A stretch of DNA of 64,000 nt from Pseudomonas reidholzensis (GTDB taxonomy: Bacteria; Pseudomonadota; Gammaproteobacteria; Pseudomonadales; Pseudomonadaceae), in NCBI RefSeq assembly GCF_900536025.1, contig NZ_UNOZ01000019.1, positions 124,001 through 188,000 of the forward strand, in the 5' to 3' direction. Under the pieces are notes generated by a model. It was given only the letters and a program-made list of their open reading frames with translations. It was not told where the DNA came from and did no database searches. The position numbers and the translations under genes were made by a program. Positions 39,395 to 47,968 of the stretch are shown here, in pieces. Each line of letters starts with the position of its first letter. The stretch's first letter is position 1.

Positions 39395-40702
39395 TTATTT
39401 TTGTGCCAGCAATGCCTTCCTCTGCGCCTTTTCGTGTTTCATGGCGGCGATTTCACGCTCGCAGGCCTCGGCATCGAACGAGTTGTCCCACTTGGCAATG
39501 GCGAGGGTGCCGATGCCATTGCCGATCAGGTTGGTCACGGCCCGCGCTTCGTTGAGGAAGCGGTCGATGCCCAGGAGCAGGACCAGGCCTACCAGAGGAA
39601 TGGAGTGGATGGTCGTGAGCGTTGCAGCCAGCGTCACGAATCCGGCGCCCGCCACGCCAGCCGAGCCTTTCGAGGTCAGCAGGAATACGCCCAGCAGAAT
39701 CATCTGATCCATGAACGTGAGTGGGGTATTGGTCGCCTGGGCGATAAAGATGGCCGCCATGGTGAGGTAGATGCAGGTGCCGTCCGCATTGAAGGTGTAC
39801 CCCGTTGGCAGCACCATGCCCACCACCGATTTCTTGCAGCCAAGCTTTTCCAGCTTCACCATCATTCGTGGTAACACGGCTTCGGTGGAACAGGTGCCCA
39901 GCGTGATGAGAATTTCATCCTTGAAGTAACGCAGAAACTGCATCAGCGGCATGCCCGACCATCTGGCCACGGCACCCAGCACGACCACGATGAAGATCAA
40001 GGTGGTGATGTACAGCGCCACCAGCAACTGCCCGAGAGACAGCAGGGTGCCAATCCCGTATTTGCCAATCGTGAACGCCATTCCGGCACCCGCACCGATC
40101 GGCGCCAGGCGCATCACCATGGCGACGATCTTGAACAGGCCTTGCAGGAACAGGTCGATGGTGTTGATCAGCGGTTTGCTGGTTTCGCCCATTTGAACCA
40201 GGGCAACCCCCATCAGTACCGAAAGCAGAATGACCTGAAGCATGATGCCGTTCGAGAATGCGCCAATGAACGTATGCGGAATGATATTGAGGAAGAATTC
40301 AATGGTGCCGCCTTGTTCGCTTGCGGCTTGGCTGTATTTGCTGATAGCACTGGCGTCGAGTGCACTGGCGTTGATGTTCATGCCTTCGCCAGGCTTCACG
40401 ATGTTGACTACGATGAGGCCGACGACCAACGCGATGGTTGAAAGAATCTCGAAGTAGATCAGCGCTTTTACGCCAATCCGCCCGACCTCCTTGATACTGC
40501 CCATCTTCGCGATACCCACGACGACGGTACCGAAAATAATGGGCGCCAAGAGCATTTTGATCAGTTTGATGAAACCATCGGCAAAGGGTTGAAGCTTGGC
40601 GCCAATGTCAGGGACGAAGTAACCGATTGCGGCACCGATCACGATGCCGATCAGCACTTGCACGTACAGCTGGCTGTACCAGCGGGAACTGGAAATTTCC
40701 AC
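39395..40702 (-). CDS. dctA: DctA-type dicarboxylate:cation symporter
   Basis: 435 aa, GTG start at 40702 with GAGG eight bases upstream. Family blocks are all visible: the first hairpin LGTCSTEAVLPRMM, LPTGYTFNADGTCIYLTMAA with the Asn-Ala-Asp-Gly substrate/cation site, and the second hairpin TSKGSAGVAGAGF. Known DctA proteins import C4-dicarboxylates. Here its place between D-tartrate dehydratase and an oxaloacetate-decarboxylase-like gene suggests D-tartrate as substrate. A housekeeping dctA probably exists elsewhere, so this may be a specialised paralogue. Confidence 0.9.
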   Translation of the reverse strand: MEISSSRWYSQLYVQVLIGIVIGAAIGYFVPDIGAKLQPFADGFIKLIKMLLAPIIFGTVVVGIAKMGSIKEVGRIGVKALIYFEILSTIALVVGLIVVNIVKPGEGMNINASALDASAISKYSQAASEQGGTIEFFLNIIPHTFIGAFSNGIMLQVILLSVLMGVALVQMGETSKPLINTIDLFLQGLFKIVAMVMRLAPIGAGAGMAFTIGKYGIGTLLSLGQLLVALYITTLIFIVVVLGAVARWSGMPLMQFLRYFKDEILITLGTCSTEAVLPRMMVKLEKLGCKKSVVGMVLPTGYTFNADGTCIYLTMAAIFIAQATNTPLTFMDQMILLGVFLLTSKGSAGVAGAGFVTLAATLTTIHSIPLVGLVLLLGIDRFLNEARAVTNLIGNGIGTLAIAKWDNSFDAEACEREIAAMKHEKAQRKALLAQK

Positions 40703-40767
40703 GGAAGCACCTCATTTTATTGTTGTGATGGGCATGTGGCGCGGCGTCGGTGGGGTGACGCCGAAGA

Positions 40768-40793
40768 CTGCGGCCTCTTTGCAGAGGCCGCAG
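40768..40793 (-). terminator. Stem-loop between tarD and the dctA-type gene
   Basis: CTGCGGCCTCT and AGAGGCCGCAG form a perfect 11-base stem with loop TTGC, 12 bases past the tarD stop. A second small stem (GGCGTC/GACGCC) follows. Without a T run it is probably a differential-expression element. Confidence 0.6.
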
Positions 40794-40804
40794 AGCGAGG
40801 GTGA

Positions 40805-41974
40805 TCAGCCTTCGCCCAACTCGCGCATGACGGCGTACAAGGCAGACTTGGCTTCGAATCCGACCCCTGGGATATCCGGCAGGCCGACATAGCCGTTCTC
40901 GACGCGGATACCATCAGCGAAACCGCCGAAAGGCTGGAACACGTCCGGGTACGATTCATTGCCGCCCAGGTGCAGGCCGGCCGCGATGTTCAGGGACATC
41001 TGGTGGCCACCGTGCGGCACCACGCGGCGGGAGGACCAGCCCATTTCTTCCATCACCTTGAGGGTGCGCATGTACTCCACCAGGCCATAGGACAGCGCAC
41101 AGTCGAACTGCAGGTAGTCACGATCCGGGCGCATGCCGCCATGGCGCAGCAGGTTGCGGGCGTCTTGATGGGAGAACAGGTTTTCACCGGTGGCCATGGG
41201 CAGTTCGTAATGGTTGGCCAGCTCGGCCTGCAGTGCGTAGTCGAGGGGGTCGCCGATCTCTTCGTACCAGAACAGGTTGTACGGCTTGATGGCTTCGGCG
41301 TAGGCGATGGCGGTCTTCAGGTCGAAGCGGCCGTTGGCATCGACGGCCAGGCGGCGGCCGTCACCCACCACTTCGAGCACGGCTTCGATGCGGCGGATAT
41401 CTTCGTCCAGCGGGACCGCGCCGATCTTCATCTTGACCACGTCGTAGCCGCGGTCCAGGTAGCTCTGCATCTCGGCCTTGAGTTTGGTTTGATCTTTGCC
41501 GGGGTAGTAGTAGCCGCCCGCTGCATAGACCCAGACCTTGTCATCCGCCACGCCGTCCCGATAGCGGTCGGCCAGCAGGCGATAGAGCGGTTTGCCTTCG
41601 ATCTTGGCGACAGCATCCCACACCGCCATGTCGATGGTGCCGACGGCGACCGAGCGCTCACCGTGCCCCCCTGGCTTTTCGTTGGTCATCAGGGTCTTCC
41701 AGATGGCGAACGGGTCCAGGTTGTTGTTTTCGTGGTCGATCAGCGTGTCGGGATCAGCTTCAGTGATGCGTGCCAGGAAGCGATCACGCATCAGTGCGCC
41801 TTGACCGTAGCGGCCGTTGGAATTGAAGCCGTAGCCGATGACGGGTTTGCCGTCGCGAATCACATCCGTGACGACAGCGACGACCGAGCAGGTCATTTTG
41901 GAGAAGTCGATGTAGGCGTTGGCAATGGGCGAGGCGATAGAAACAGTTTTTTCACGGATGTCTACGATGCGCAT
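40805..41974 (-). CDS. tarD: D(-)-tartrate dehydratase, enolase superfamily
   Basis: 389 aa. It matches the Bradyrhizobium TarD enzyme as I know it through the whole length: NAYIDFSKMTCSVVAVVTDV, GYGFNSNGRYGQG, and PHGGHQMSLNIAAGLHLGG. Active-site residues fall where expected: Lys181 and Lys183 (KMK), Asp212, Glu238 or Glu239 and Glu264 (metal ligands), His321. The reaction is D-tartrate to oxaloacetate plus water in the cytoplasm. GAGGA precedes the start. It heads a minus-strand module with the carrier and oxaloacetate-decarboxylase-like genes, and is divergent from a LysR gene. Confidence 0.92.
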   Translation of the reverse strand: MRIVDIREKTVSIASPIANAYIDFSKMTCSVVAVVTDVIRDGKPVIGYGFNSNGRYGQGALMRDRFLARITEADPDTLIDHENNNLDPFAIWKTLMTNEKPGGHGERSVAVGTIDMAVWDAVAKIEGKPLYRLLADRYRDGVADDKVWVYAAGGYYYPGKDQTKLKAEMQSYLDRGYDVVKMKIGAVPLDEDIRRIEAVLEVVGDGRRLAVDANGRFDLKTAIAYAEAIKPYNLFWYEEIGDPLDYALQAELANHYELPMATGENLFSHQDARNLLRHGGMRPDRDYLQFDCALSYGLVEYMRTLKVMEEMGWSSRRVVPHGGHQMSLNIAAGLHLGGNESYPDVFQPFGGFADGIRVENGYVGLPDIPGVGFEAKSALYAVMRELGEG

Positions 41975-42059
41975 GACGGGTTCCTCTTGTTGTTTGTGGC
42001 CCCACGTTATGCTTTGCGATGTGACCCGCCCAATGCTATTAATGCCGGACCCTATGCAC

Positions 42060-42065
42060 AGGAGG
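42060..42065 (+). promoter_or_regulatory. AGGAGG ribosome site that fixes a TTG start
   Basis: AGGAGG ends eight bases before TTG 42074. A nearby ATG at 42067 is out of frame. The site decides that the LysR gene begins with TTG. Confidence 0.75.
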
Positions 42066-42073
42066 CATGGCCC

Positions 42074-42973
42074 TTGGAACTCGTCTGGCTCGAAGATCTT
42101 TCAGCGCTTGCCGAATACGGCAGCTTCGTTCGGGCTGCAGAAGCGCGGCATGTTACCCAGCCGGCATTTAGCCGCAGGGTCCGATCATTCGAGAACTGGA
42201 TGGGGGTTGAATTGCTGGTGCGCACACCACAAGGCGCCACCCTGACCGAGGCAGGCAGACAAATTTTGCCCAGTGCCCAAGAGGCTGCCAGGCAGTTGTA
42301 CAGGATGCGCAATGAGGCACAAGAGGTCGCAGGAATGGCCGCCAGGTCGCTGCAATTCGCGGCCACTCACTCACTGTCGTTTACATTTTTCCCCAAGTGG
42401 CTGCGAAGCTCGGAAAACGGCGCCCCCATCGAGGCAGTGAAGCTGCACTCGGACAGCATGGCTGTCTGTGAGCAGATGCTGATACATGGCCAGGTTCAGT
42501 TCATGCTCTGCCACCGCCACCCCGACGTGCCGCCTTTACTGGCGCCTGATCAGTTCATCAGCAAGAAGGTTGGTGAGGACGTTCTGGTTCCGCTTGCGAG
42601 TGCATCCGCCAACTTCGGCACCTCACCCTCAGCGTTGCCCTACCTGGCTTATACCCATGAGTCGGGATTGGGGCGTATCGTCGCTCACAGACTGCGTGGC
42701 AAAGAAGATTACCTGCACCTCAAGCCACTGTTCAGCAGCCACCTTGCAGCGGTACTCATGTCCATGGCTCTGGAAAGCAAAGGCGTAGCATGGCTGCCCA
42801 AGAGCCTCACCGAGCAGGAGATCCTGGAGGGGCGCCTGGTCAGAGCGCTCGATGAAAGCTGGGATATACCCCTGGAAATTCATCTGACCCGCCCAAAAGG
42901 ATTGCTCAGTCAGTCTGCCGAAGCGTTTTGGGGCAAGGCCGGTAATGACCCGCAGCCGGTAGACAGTCATTGA
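42074..42973 (+). CDS. LysR family regulator of the tartrate module
   Basis: 299 aa starting at TTG 42074, which gives the standard LysR N-terminus LELVWLEDLSALAEYGSFVR with helix-turn-helix AAEARHVTQPAFSRRVRSFE. The effector domain ends near KGVAWLPKSLTEQE. The open frame extends far upstream (to 40970) only because the antisense of tarD happens to be open. Divergent arrangement with tarD over about 100 bases makes it the probable activator of the D-tartrate genes. Confidence 0.9.
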   Translation: MELVWLEDLSALAEYGSFVRAAEARHVTQPAFSRRVRSFENWMGVELLVRTPQGATLTEAGRQILPSAQEAARQLYRMRNEAQEVAGMAARSLQFAATHSLSFTFFPKWLRSSENGAPIEAVKLHSDSMAVCEQMLIHGQVQFMLCHRHPDVPPLLAPDQFISKKVGEDVLVPLASASANFGTSPSALPYLAYTHESGLGRIVAHRLRGKEDYLHLKPLFSSHLAAVLMSMALESKGVAWLPKSLTEQEILEGRLVRALDESWDIPLEIHLTRPKGLLSQSAEAFWGKAGNDPQPVDSH

Positions 42974-43057
42974 GCGCTGCGCCGGCTTGATTCAAAGGCT
43001 GTCCGGATTCCCGAAGAACATCTGGATAGAGCGCTAGCTCGGACTTTGCGCTCGGTT

Positions 43058-44026
43058 TCAAGTAACAGCGGGCTGGCTCACCTTACGACTCAATCCAGGT
43101 GTTTTTCCCGTAATACGCTTGAATGCACGGCTGAAAGCGGCCTGCGAGGTATAGCCCAAACGCTGCGCTACCTCTTCGATCGGTAGCCTTTCGAGGGTCA
43201 GCCACTGGCTCGCAAGCCGCATTCGCAGTTCGGTGACATAGCGCAGCGGGGCCATGCCAATCGTGACCTGGAAGCGCTCCGCGAAGACCGAGCGTGAGGT
43301 ATTGCAGTGCTCGGCCAACTGCGCCACGGTCCAGTCGCGGCCCGGTTGCTGATGGAGCGCAAGCAGTGCACCGGCCAAGCGTGGATCACGCAAGGCGGCG
43401 ACCAGGCCTGAGGCATTGCCGCAGGCGCACTCCACCCAGCCGCGAACGACCATGGCCGCCACCACGTCGGCCAGACGCGCGAGGATACCGGCGAAGCCGA
43501 CACGTGCGGCGCTAACCTCGCGTTCCATGGTTGTCAGGATCGGTACCAGGCCGGGGTAACGCTGGCCGCCGGCATCAATCAGCATCAGGCCCGGCATCAA
43601 CTTGCCAAGGCCATGGATACTGCCCAGTTCAAACTCCATACAGGCACTGAACAAAATAGTGCTCGGCGTGGGGCTGGCATCGGCTCCGGTCTCCACTGCG
43701 CTGATGGTGTCACCCAGCGGGGCGCCATCCAGACGGTCGATATCCAGTACAGGCGCGTCTGGATGTGAAAGCACTTGATGGGCCGCGCCATGGGAGATGA
43801 ACACGGCGTTGCCGGCAGACAGCGCGTAGGTAGTGCCATCCTCCATTCGCAGCAGCGCATTGCCGACGGCGATGAAGTGGAACCAGGCGTGCCCAGGTTT
43901 TTCCGCGAAGCCCAAACCGAAGGTAGGGCCTGCCTGGATACGCCGGTATTCGACACCCCGCAGGCGCATGCCGCGCAATAGCTCGTTGATGAGGTCCGAG
44001 GAGAGAGCAAACTGGTCAGCGGGCAT
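43058..44026 (-). CDS. AraC family regulator with cupin domain
   Basis: 322 aa. The N-terminal cupin-like part (FHFIAVGNALLRMEDGTTYALSAG read as two short strands) matches Cupin_6. The C-terminal DNA-binding domain has WTVAQLAEHCNTSRSVFAERF and LPIEEVAQRLGYTSQAAFSRAF. It is divergent from an MFS exporter gene (102 bases) and likely controls it, a common arrangement in Pseudomonas. Confidence 0.88.
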   Translation of the reverse strand: MPADQFALSSDLINELLRGMRLRGVEYRRIQAGPTFGLGFAEKPGHAWFHFIAVGNALLRMEDGTTYALSAGNAVFISHGAAHQVLSHPDAPVLDIDRLDGAPLGDTISAVETGADASPTPSTILFSACMEFELGSIHGLGKLMPGLMLIDAGGQRYPGLVPILTTMEREVSAARVGFAGILARLADVVAAMVVRGWVECACGNASGLVAALRDPRLAGALLALHQQPGRDWTVAQLAEHCNTSRSVFAERFQVTIGMAPLRYVTELRMRLASQWLTLERLPIEEVAQRLGYTSQAAFSRAFKRITGKTPGLSRKVSQPAVT

Positions 44027-44128
44027 GGTTCAGGTGTTTTAGTCAAAAATTAGGGATTTACAATCATAGATCGTCCGGCTGCCCGCGCCTAGACTTCGGT
44101 TCGGAATGAAGTTCAGGAGATCCGTACC

Positions 44129-45379
44129 ATGACCGACTGTGTATTTACTGCCGTATCCGACCGCCATCCTGGCGTCGGCTTGGATGAAGCGCCTGCGACC
44201 CCCGCGTGGATGGCCGTGTTTTCGTTGGCAATGGGGGTGTTCGGGTTACTGACCGCTGAGTACCTTCCGGCCAGTTTGTTGACGCTGATGGCGACTGACC
44301 TGAGCGTGTCCGAGGCGCTGGCTGGCCAGGCGGTAACGGTGACAGCCGTAGTAGCGCTGTTCGCCGGCTTGTTGGTGCCAGGCCTGACCCGTGGCATCGA
44401 CCGGCGTTGGGTGTTGCTGGGGTTTTCCACGTTGATGGTCGCTTCCAATCTGTTGGTCGCCATTTCCTCCAGCTTCGCGGTGCTGTTGTTGATGCGCATC
44501 TTGCTGGGTATTGCCCTTGGCGGGTTCTGGAGCATGGCGGCGGCGGTAGCGATGCGCTTGGTGCCGAATGCTCTGTTGCCCCGGGCGCTGTCGATCATTT
44601 TCAGCGGCATTGCCATCGGGACGGTCGTTGCAGTGCCGCTGGGCAGCTATCTGGGCGGGCTGTATGGCTGGCGCAGCGCGTTCTTTGCAGCGGCGGCGGT
44701 AGGCATGCTGACCCTGGCTTTCCAGTCGTTCACGTTGCCGCGCCTCGCGCCGCGTCGGCCGGCAAGGCTACGCACTGTTCTAGAGGTGCTGCTGCGCCCA
44801 GGCATAGCCATGGGGATGTTCGGGTGTGTGCTGGTGCACAGCGGGCACTTCGCGATGTTCACCTATGTTCGGCCATTCCTTGAAGGGACCATCGGCATTG
44901 GCGCGCAAGGGCTGTCACTGATGTTGCTGGGGTTCGGTGTGGCCAACTTCGTCGGCACGCTGTTGGCCGGGAGGCTGCTGGAGCGCTATCCGCTGGCCAC
45001 GCTGGTGTTGATGCCCGCACTGGTCGGCGTTGCAGCACTGGCGTTGGTGCTGTTGCCGGCGTCGTTGCCGGGGCAGGCGATACTCCTGGCGCTCTGGGGC
45101 TTGGCCTTTGGCGGTGTGCCGGTGGCGTGGTCGAACTGGGTTGCCAGTGCGGTACCTGATCAGGCGGAAAGCGCCGGAGGCATGGTGGTGGCCTCTGTGC
45201 AGTCCGCCATCGCAACAGGCGCCGCCGCTGGCGGTGCAGTGTTCAGCTTGGGTGGTAGCGCCGGCGTGTTCGTCGCAGCGGCCGTGGTGATGCTGCTGGC
45301 CGCGCTGTTGATTGCGCTGCGGGTTCGCGTCCCTTCTGGCCATGGCGTTCGCCAGTCCGAGGGGGCGTTGCACCTTTGA
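44129..45379 (+). CDS. MFS transporter, DHA1 family (NepI-like)
   Basis: 416 aa with twelve hydrophobic segments. The start FGLLTAEYLPASLLTLMATDL, the loop GIDRRWVLL and motif GVPVAWSNWV late in the protein resemble the NepI/YdhP exporter class. Likely drug or metabolite efflux by proton antiport, controlled by the divergent AraC regulator. The specific substrate is unknown. Confidence 0.87.
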   Translation: MTDCVFTAVSDRHPGVGLDEAPATPAWMAVFSLAMGVFGLLTAEYLPASLLTLMATDLSVSEALAGQAVTVTAVVALFAGLLVPGLTRGIDRRWVLLGFSTLMVASNLLVAISSSFAVLLLMRILLGIALGGFWSMAAAVAMRLVPNALLPRALSIIFSGIAIGTVVAVPLGSYLGGLYGWRSAFFAAAAVGMLTLAFQSFTLPRLAPRRPARLRTVLEVLLRPGIAMGMFGCVLVHSGHFAMFTYVRPFLEGTIGIGAQGLSLMLLGFGVANFVGTLLAGRLLERYPLATLVLMPALVGVAALALVLLPASLPGQAILLALWGLAFGGVPVAWSNWVASAVPDQAESAGGMVVASVQSAIATGAAAGGAVFSLGGSAGVFVAAAVVMLLAALLIALRVRVPSGHGVRQSEGALHL

Positions 45380-45403
45380 GAAACTCTCACCCAGTCGCGC
45401 AAC

Positions 45404-45865
45404 CTATGCTTTGGGCTCGTCCCAGTCGCTACGCGTCGCAGCAGTCAGCGCATCCCAGTCATCAGGAGGGTTGCCGCGGCCCAGCATCTTCTCGAATACG
45501 GCGTAGGGATCGGATTTGCTGCCTGCGGACCGTAGGGTATTTTCGTCGTTGACCCATGCATAGACGATAACCTTTGACCTTGAGTCGTAGCGAAAGAACA
45601 GCCGAAAGCGCCTGCCGATTTTTGCGCGGCGCCAATGTCGGTACGCGGTGCCCAGCGTGTTGCCTTGGCGGAAATCATCACGGCCGGGGTCGGCAGGCAC
45701 AGCCTCCATGATCAGATGGCTCAATGCCCGAAACAGTTTGACGTTGGCGTTGCTCTCAAAACCTTGAGGATCGTTCTGCTCGGCTCGGGCGGCGGCTTCT
45801 TGCAATTTGCTTAGCTGTAAAGTCACACCTTCATGGAACAGCAGTGTCCAGCCATGTCGCACCAT
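45404..45865 (-). CDS. yhaV: Toxin YhaV (type II toxin-antitoxin, RelE-like RNase)
   Basis: 153 aa, close to the length of E. coli YhaV (about 154). The family pattern is visible: WTLLFHEGVTLQLSKLQEAAA, LGTAYRHWRRAKIGRRFRLFFRY and VIVYAWVNDENTLRSAGSKSDPYAVF. Known YhaV proteins cut mRNA at the ribosome. Its ATG overlaps the antitoxin stop (TGATG), the usual coupling. It is the last gene of the pair and converges on the MFS gene. Confidence 0.92.
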   Translation of the reverse strand: MVRHGWTLLFHEGVTLQLSKLQEAAARAEQNDPQGFESNANVKLFRALSHLIMEAVPADPGRDDFRQGNTLGTAYRHWRRAKIGRRFRLFFRYDSRSKVIVYAWVNDENTLRSAGSKSDPYAVFEKMLGRGNPPDDWDALTAATRSDWDEPKA

Positions 45866-46182
45866 CAGATCGCGACCTCACCGTCGATATCTTCGTCCAG
45901 GTTTACAGAGTGATTTGCGTTGGCGAGCAGGGTTTGCGCCAAGTCTTCCGGCAGGGTGGTGAGGTTGCGTCCGCCTCGGATATCAGCCTCTAGTAAACCC
46001 AGGAACGCACCGATGGCAGGGTCTTCATGGATGGTGTTTACGCTGCTGACCACAATTTCGCCCCCGCGGACGTCGAATGCGATCTTGCCACCGGTATCAA
46101 CCCCCAGTAGCTGGCGAACTGATTTAGGGAGGGTGACTTGGCCTTTTGAGGTCAGCGTGGCGATTTCGTGGATGGCAGGCAT
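45865..46182 (-). CDS. prlF: Antitoxin PrlF (AbrB/SpoVT-type)
   Basis: 105 aa from ATG 46182, chosen because GGGAG lies seven bases upstream; a longer frame crosses the operator. The N-terminal swapped-hairpin DNA-binding domain reads ATLTSKGQVTLPKSVRQLLGV. The acidic C-terminus (NLDEDIDGEVAI) would wrap the toxin. It neutralises YhaV and represses the promoter through the palindrome at 46213-46230. Confidence 0.92.
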   Translation of the reverse strand: MPAIHEIATLTSKGQVTLPKSVRQLLGVDTGGKIAFDVRGGEIVVSSVNTIHEDPAIGAFLGLLEADIRGGRNLTTLPEDLAQTLLANANHSVNLDEDIDGEVAI

Positions 46183-46495
46183 GAGCATTCTCCCGGATGT
46201 TTTGACTGAATGGTAAGGAATAATCCTTACGCGGTCAATCTTGGCTTGCTGCTGATCAAACATCGGCGGGGAGGGCGCCAGTAGCACCGCAGGATGAGTT
46301 ACACCACTTCTTGGGACACGATCACAAAAACGCAGCATGGGAAATCCACGGCTTTCTGTTGCCGCTCGCTGCGCAGTTGGACAGCGCGCCAGCCCTCATA
46401 GCGCTTTTGAATGAAATGGCCTTGTGCCATTATGGCAACTTGTAGTCTCCTCTCAAGGGGGCGCTGGCCGCCGGACCCAGTACAAGGACTGTCCT
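46183..46495. other. Intergenic region between prlF and the DUF262 pair
   Basis: Holds the toxin-antitoxin promoter and operator on the left and the promoter region of the DUF262 genes on the right. ATGGC/GCCAT (46416-46420, 46426-46430) is a small inverted repeat. AAGGA lies eight bases before the first DUF262 start. No gene is seen. Confidence 0.55.
46213..46230. promoter_or_regulatory. Palindromic operator of prlF-yhaV
   Basis: GTAAGGA-ATAA-TCCTTAC is a perfect 7-base inverted repeat 31 bases before the prlF start, the expected place for PrlF/YhaV autorepression. Confidence 0.7.
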
Positions 46496-47968
46496 ATGAA
46501 TCAAGCCGTGAGTGAACGGTCGCTCGCCCCGCAATTGCCATTGGACGTTGAGGGCATCGCTGTCGCCTCCACGAGCCTCGACAACGTGTTCAACGGCAAG
46601 CGCATCCCCTCCAGCGACGGCGGGGTCATCTTCGGCCGGCTGCATCTGCCGGAGTATCAGCGGCCCTACCGCTGGAGCGAGGATCAACTAGGGCGGCTGC
46701 TCGACGACTTGCGCAGCTTCTTTAGCAGCGATGCACCGGCCCATGATTTCTACCTGGGCAGCATCATCTTGCACCAGGAGGGGGGCGACGGGCGCCAGCG
46801 TGGTCTGCTCAACATCATCGACGGACAGCAGCGAATTACCAGTCTGGCCTTGTTGCATTACCTCCAGCACGGCGAGAAAGGCGCGCCCGAACTGAAGTTC
46901 AACGCGCCGGAGAGCCATCGACGCATCCAGCTGAATCTTCGCTGGCTGGAGCAGCAACGGCTGCCGCGGATCGACTTCACCCGTATCAACGTGACCCTGG
47001 TCGTCACTCGGCGTGAAGACGACGCCTACCGTTTCTTCGAAACCCAGAACACCTCGGGCGTGCGCTTGAGCGGCGCCGACATCGTCAAGGCCTATCATCT
47101 GCGCAGTATTGCCGCCGCGGTGCAAGACGATTTCGCCCGAACCTGGGAGGGGCTCGGCGAGCTCAAACCGTTGGTCGCGGCCCTCATGAAGTCCCGGCAC
47201 TGGCAAACTTTGCGCTGGCGCAACGTCGCCAGCGATCGGGATCCGCTGCAGGAGCGCAAGCAGATCGTCACGGAGCTCGCTGAGTGCACGCTTTCCGACA
47301 CCGGCGACATCGCTTATCGGTCTCTGCAACTGCACCGCGATGCCTCGGGCGGGGAAACACAGATCATCCAGCCGGGTTACGCCATGCGCCAGCCGCTGGG
47401 TACCGGGGTCAATACCATGCGTGTAGTTGCCTACTTCCAAGGCTTGCGCAAGACCTTGCTTGAGGTCGACAAGACGGCCAAAGAACCCACGTTCGCCTTC
47501 TACTACAAGCGCTTGGCCCATGACGCATGCGGAAGCGTGTTTCTCAGCCGTGCTTTTGATTGCGCGTTGCTGATGTACGCCAGCCAGTTCGGTACTTCCC
47601 GTCTGCTTGAAGCCAGCCTGTGGATGTTCCGGATGATCTTCTCCTATCGCCTGATCAAGGATGTCAGCGTCCGGGAAGATGGCGTGCAGGCGCACCTCAA
47701 GGACAATTTGTTGCTGGACTGGATCGCAAATGCCCACACCCACCAAGAGCTGTTGAATTACTTGCGTGCCTACACCTACACGGCCAGTGCTGAGCATCTG
47801 GACAAGAACAGCATCAAGAAGCGCTTCGTGGAGTCGGTAGGTTTGACGCTGAACCTACATCTGCCCTGGCCTGAAACGCAGCGGGTGGCCGGTGAATATG
47901 ACGCAGAGTTGCGCAGTGCCATCGAACGCATCAGCCGCGATGACCTCGTCTGCCAAGGAGGCAAATGA
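46496..47968 (+). CDS. DUF262 protein, first of a coupled pair (candidate defence protein A)
   Basis: 490 aa from ATG 46496. The DUF262 (ParB/Srx-like nucleotide-binding) pattern is complete: LPEYQRPYRW at 51-60, IIDGQQRITSLALL with DGQQR at 109-113, and FFETQNTSGVRLSGADIVKAY at 180-200. The rest is alpha-helical with no recognisable nuclease domain and no DUF1524. GmrS and SspE use DUF262 for NTP-dependent control of DNA cleavage. Its stop overlaps the next gene (ATGA), which has its own DUF262. An antiviral role is inferred from family and neighbourhood. Confidence 0.85.
   Translation: MNQAVSERSLAPQLPLDVEGIAVASTSLDNVFNGKRIPSSDGGVIFGRLHLPEYQRPYRWSEDQLGRLLDDLRSFFSSDAPAHDFYLGSIILHQEGGDGRQRGLLNIIDGQQRITSLALLHYLQHGEKGAPELKFNAPESHRRIQLNLRWLEQQRLPRIDFTRINVTLVVTRREDDAYRFFETQNTSGVRLSGADIVKAYHLRSIAAAVQDDFARTWEGLGELKPLVAALMKSRHWQTLRWRNVASDRDPLQERKQIVTELAECTLSDTGDIAYRSLQLHRDASGGETQIIQPGYAMRQPLGTGVNTMRVVAYFQGLRKTLLEVDKTAKEPTFAFYYKRLAHDACGSVFLSRAFDCALLMYASQFGTSRLLEASLWMFRMIFSYRLIKDVSVREDGVQAHLKDNLLLDWIANAHTHQELLNYLRAYTYTASAEHLDKNSIKKRFVESVGLTLNLHLPWPETQRVAGEYDAELRSAIERISRDDLVCQGGK

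Noticed and set aside
40970..42073. Upstream extension of the tartrate LysR gene into a 667-codon protein
   Set aside because: This part is the antisense of tarD; the LysR N-terminus and an AGGAGG site place the real start at TTG 42074.
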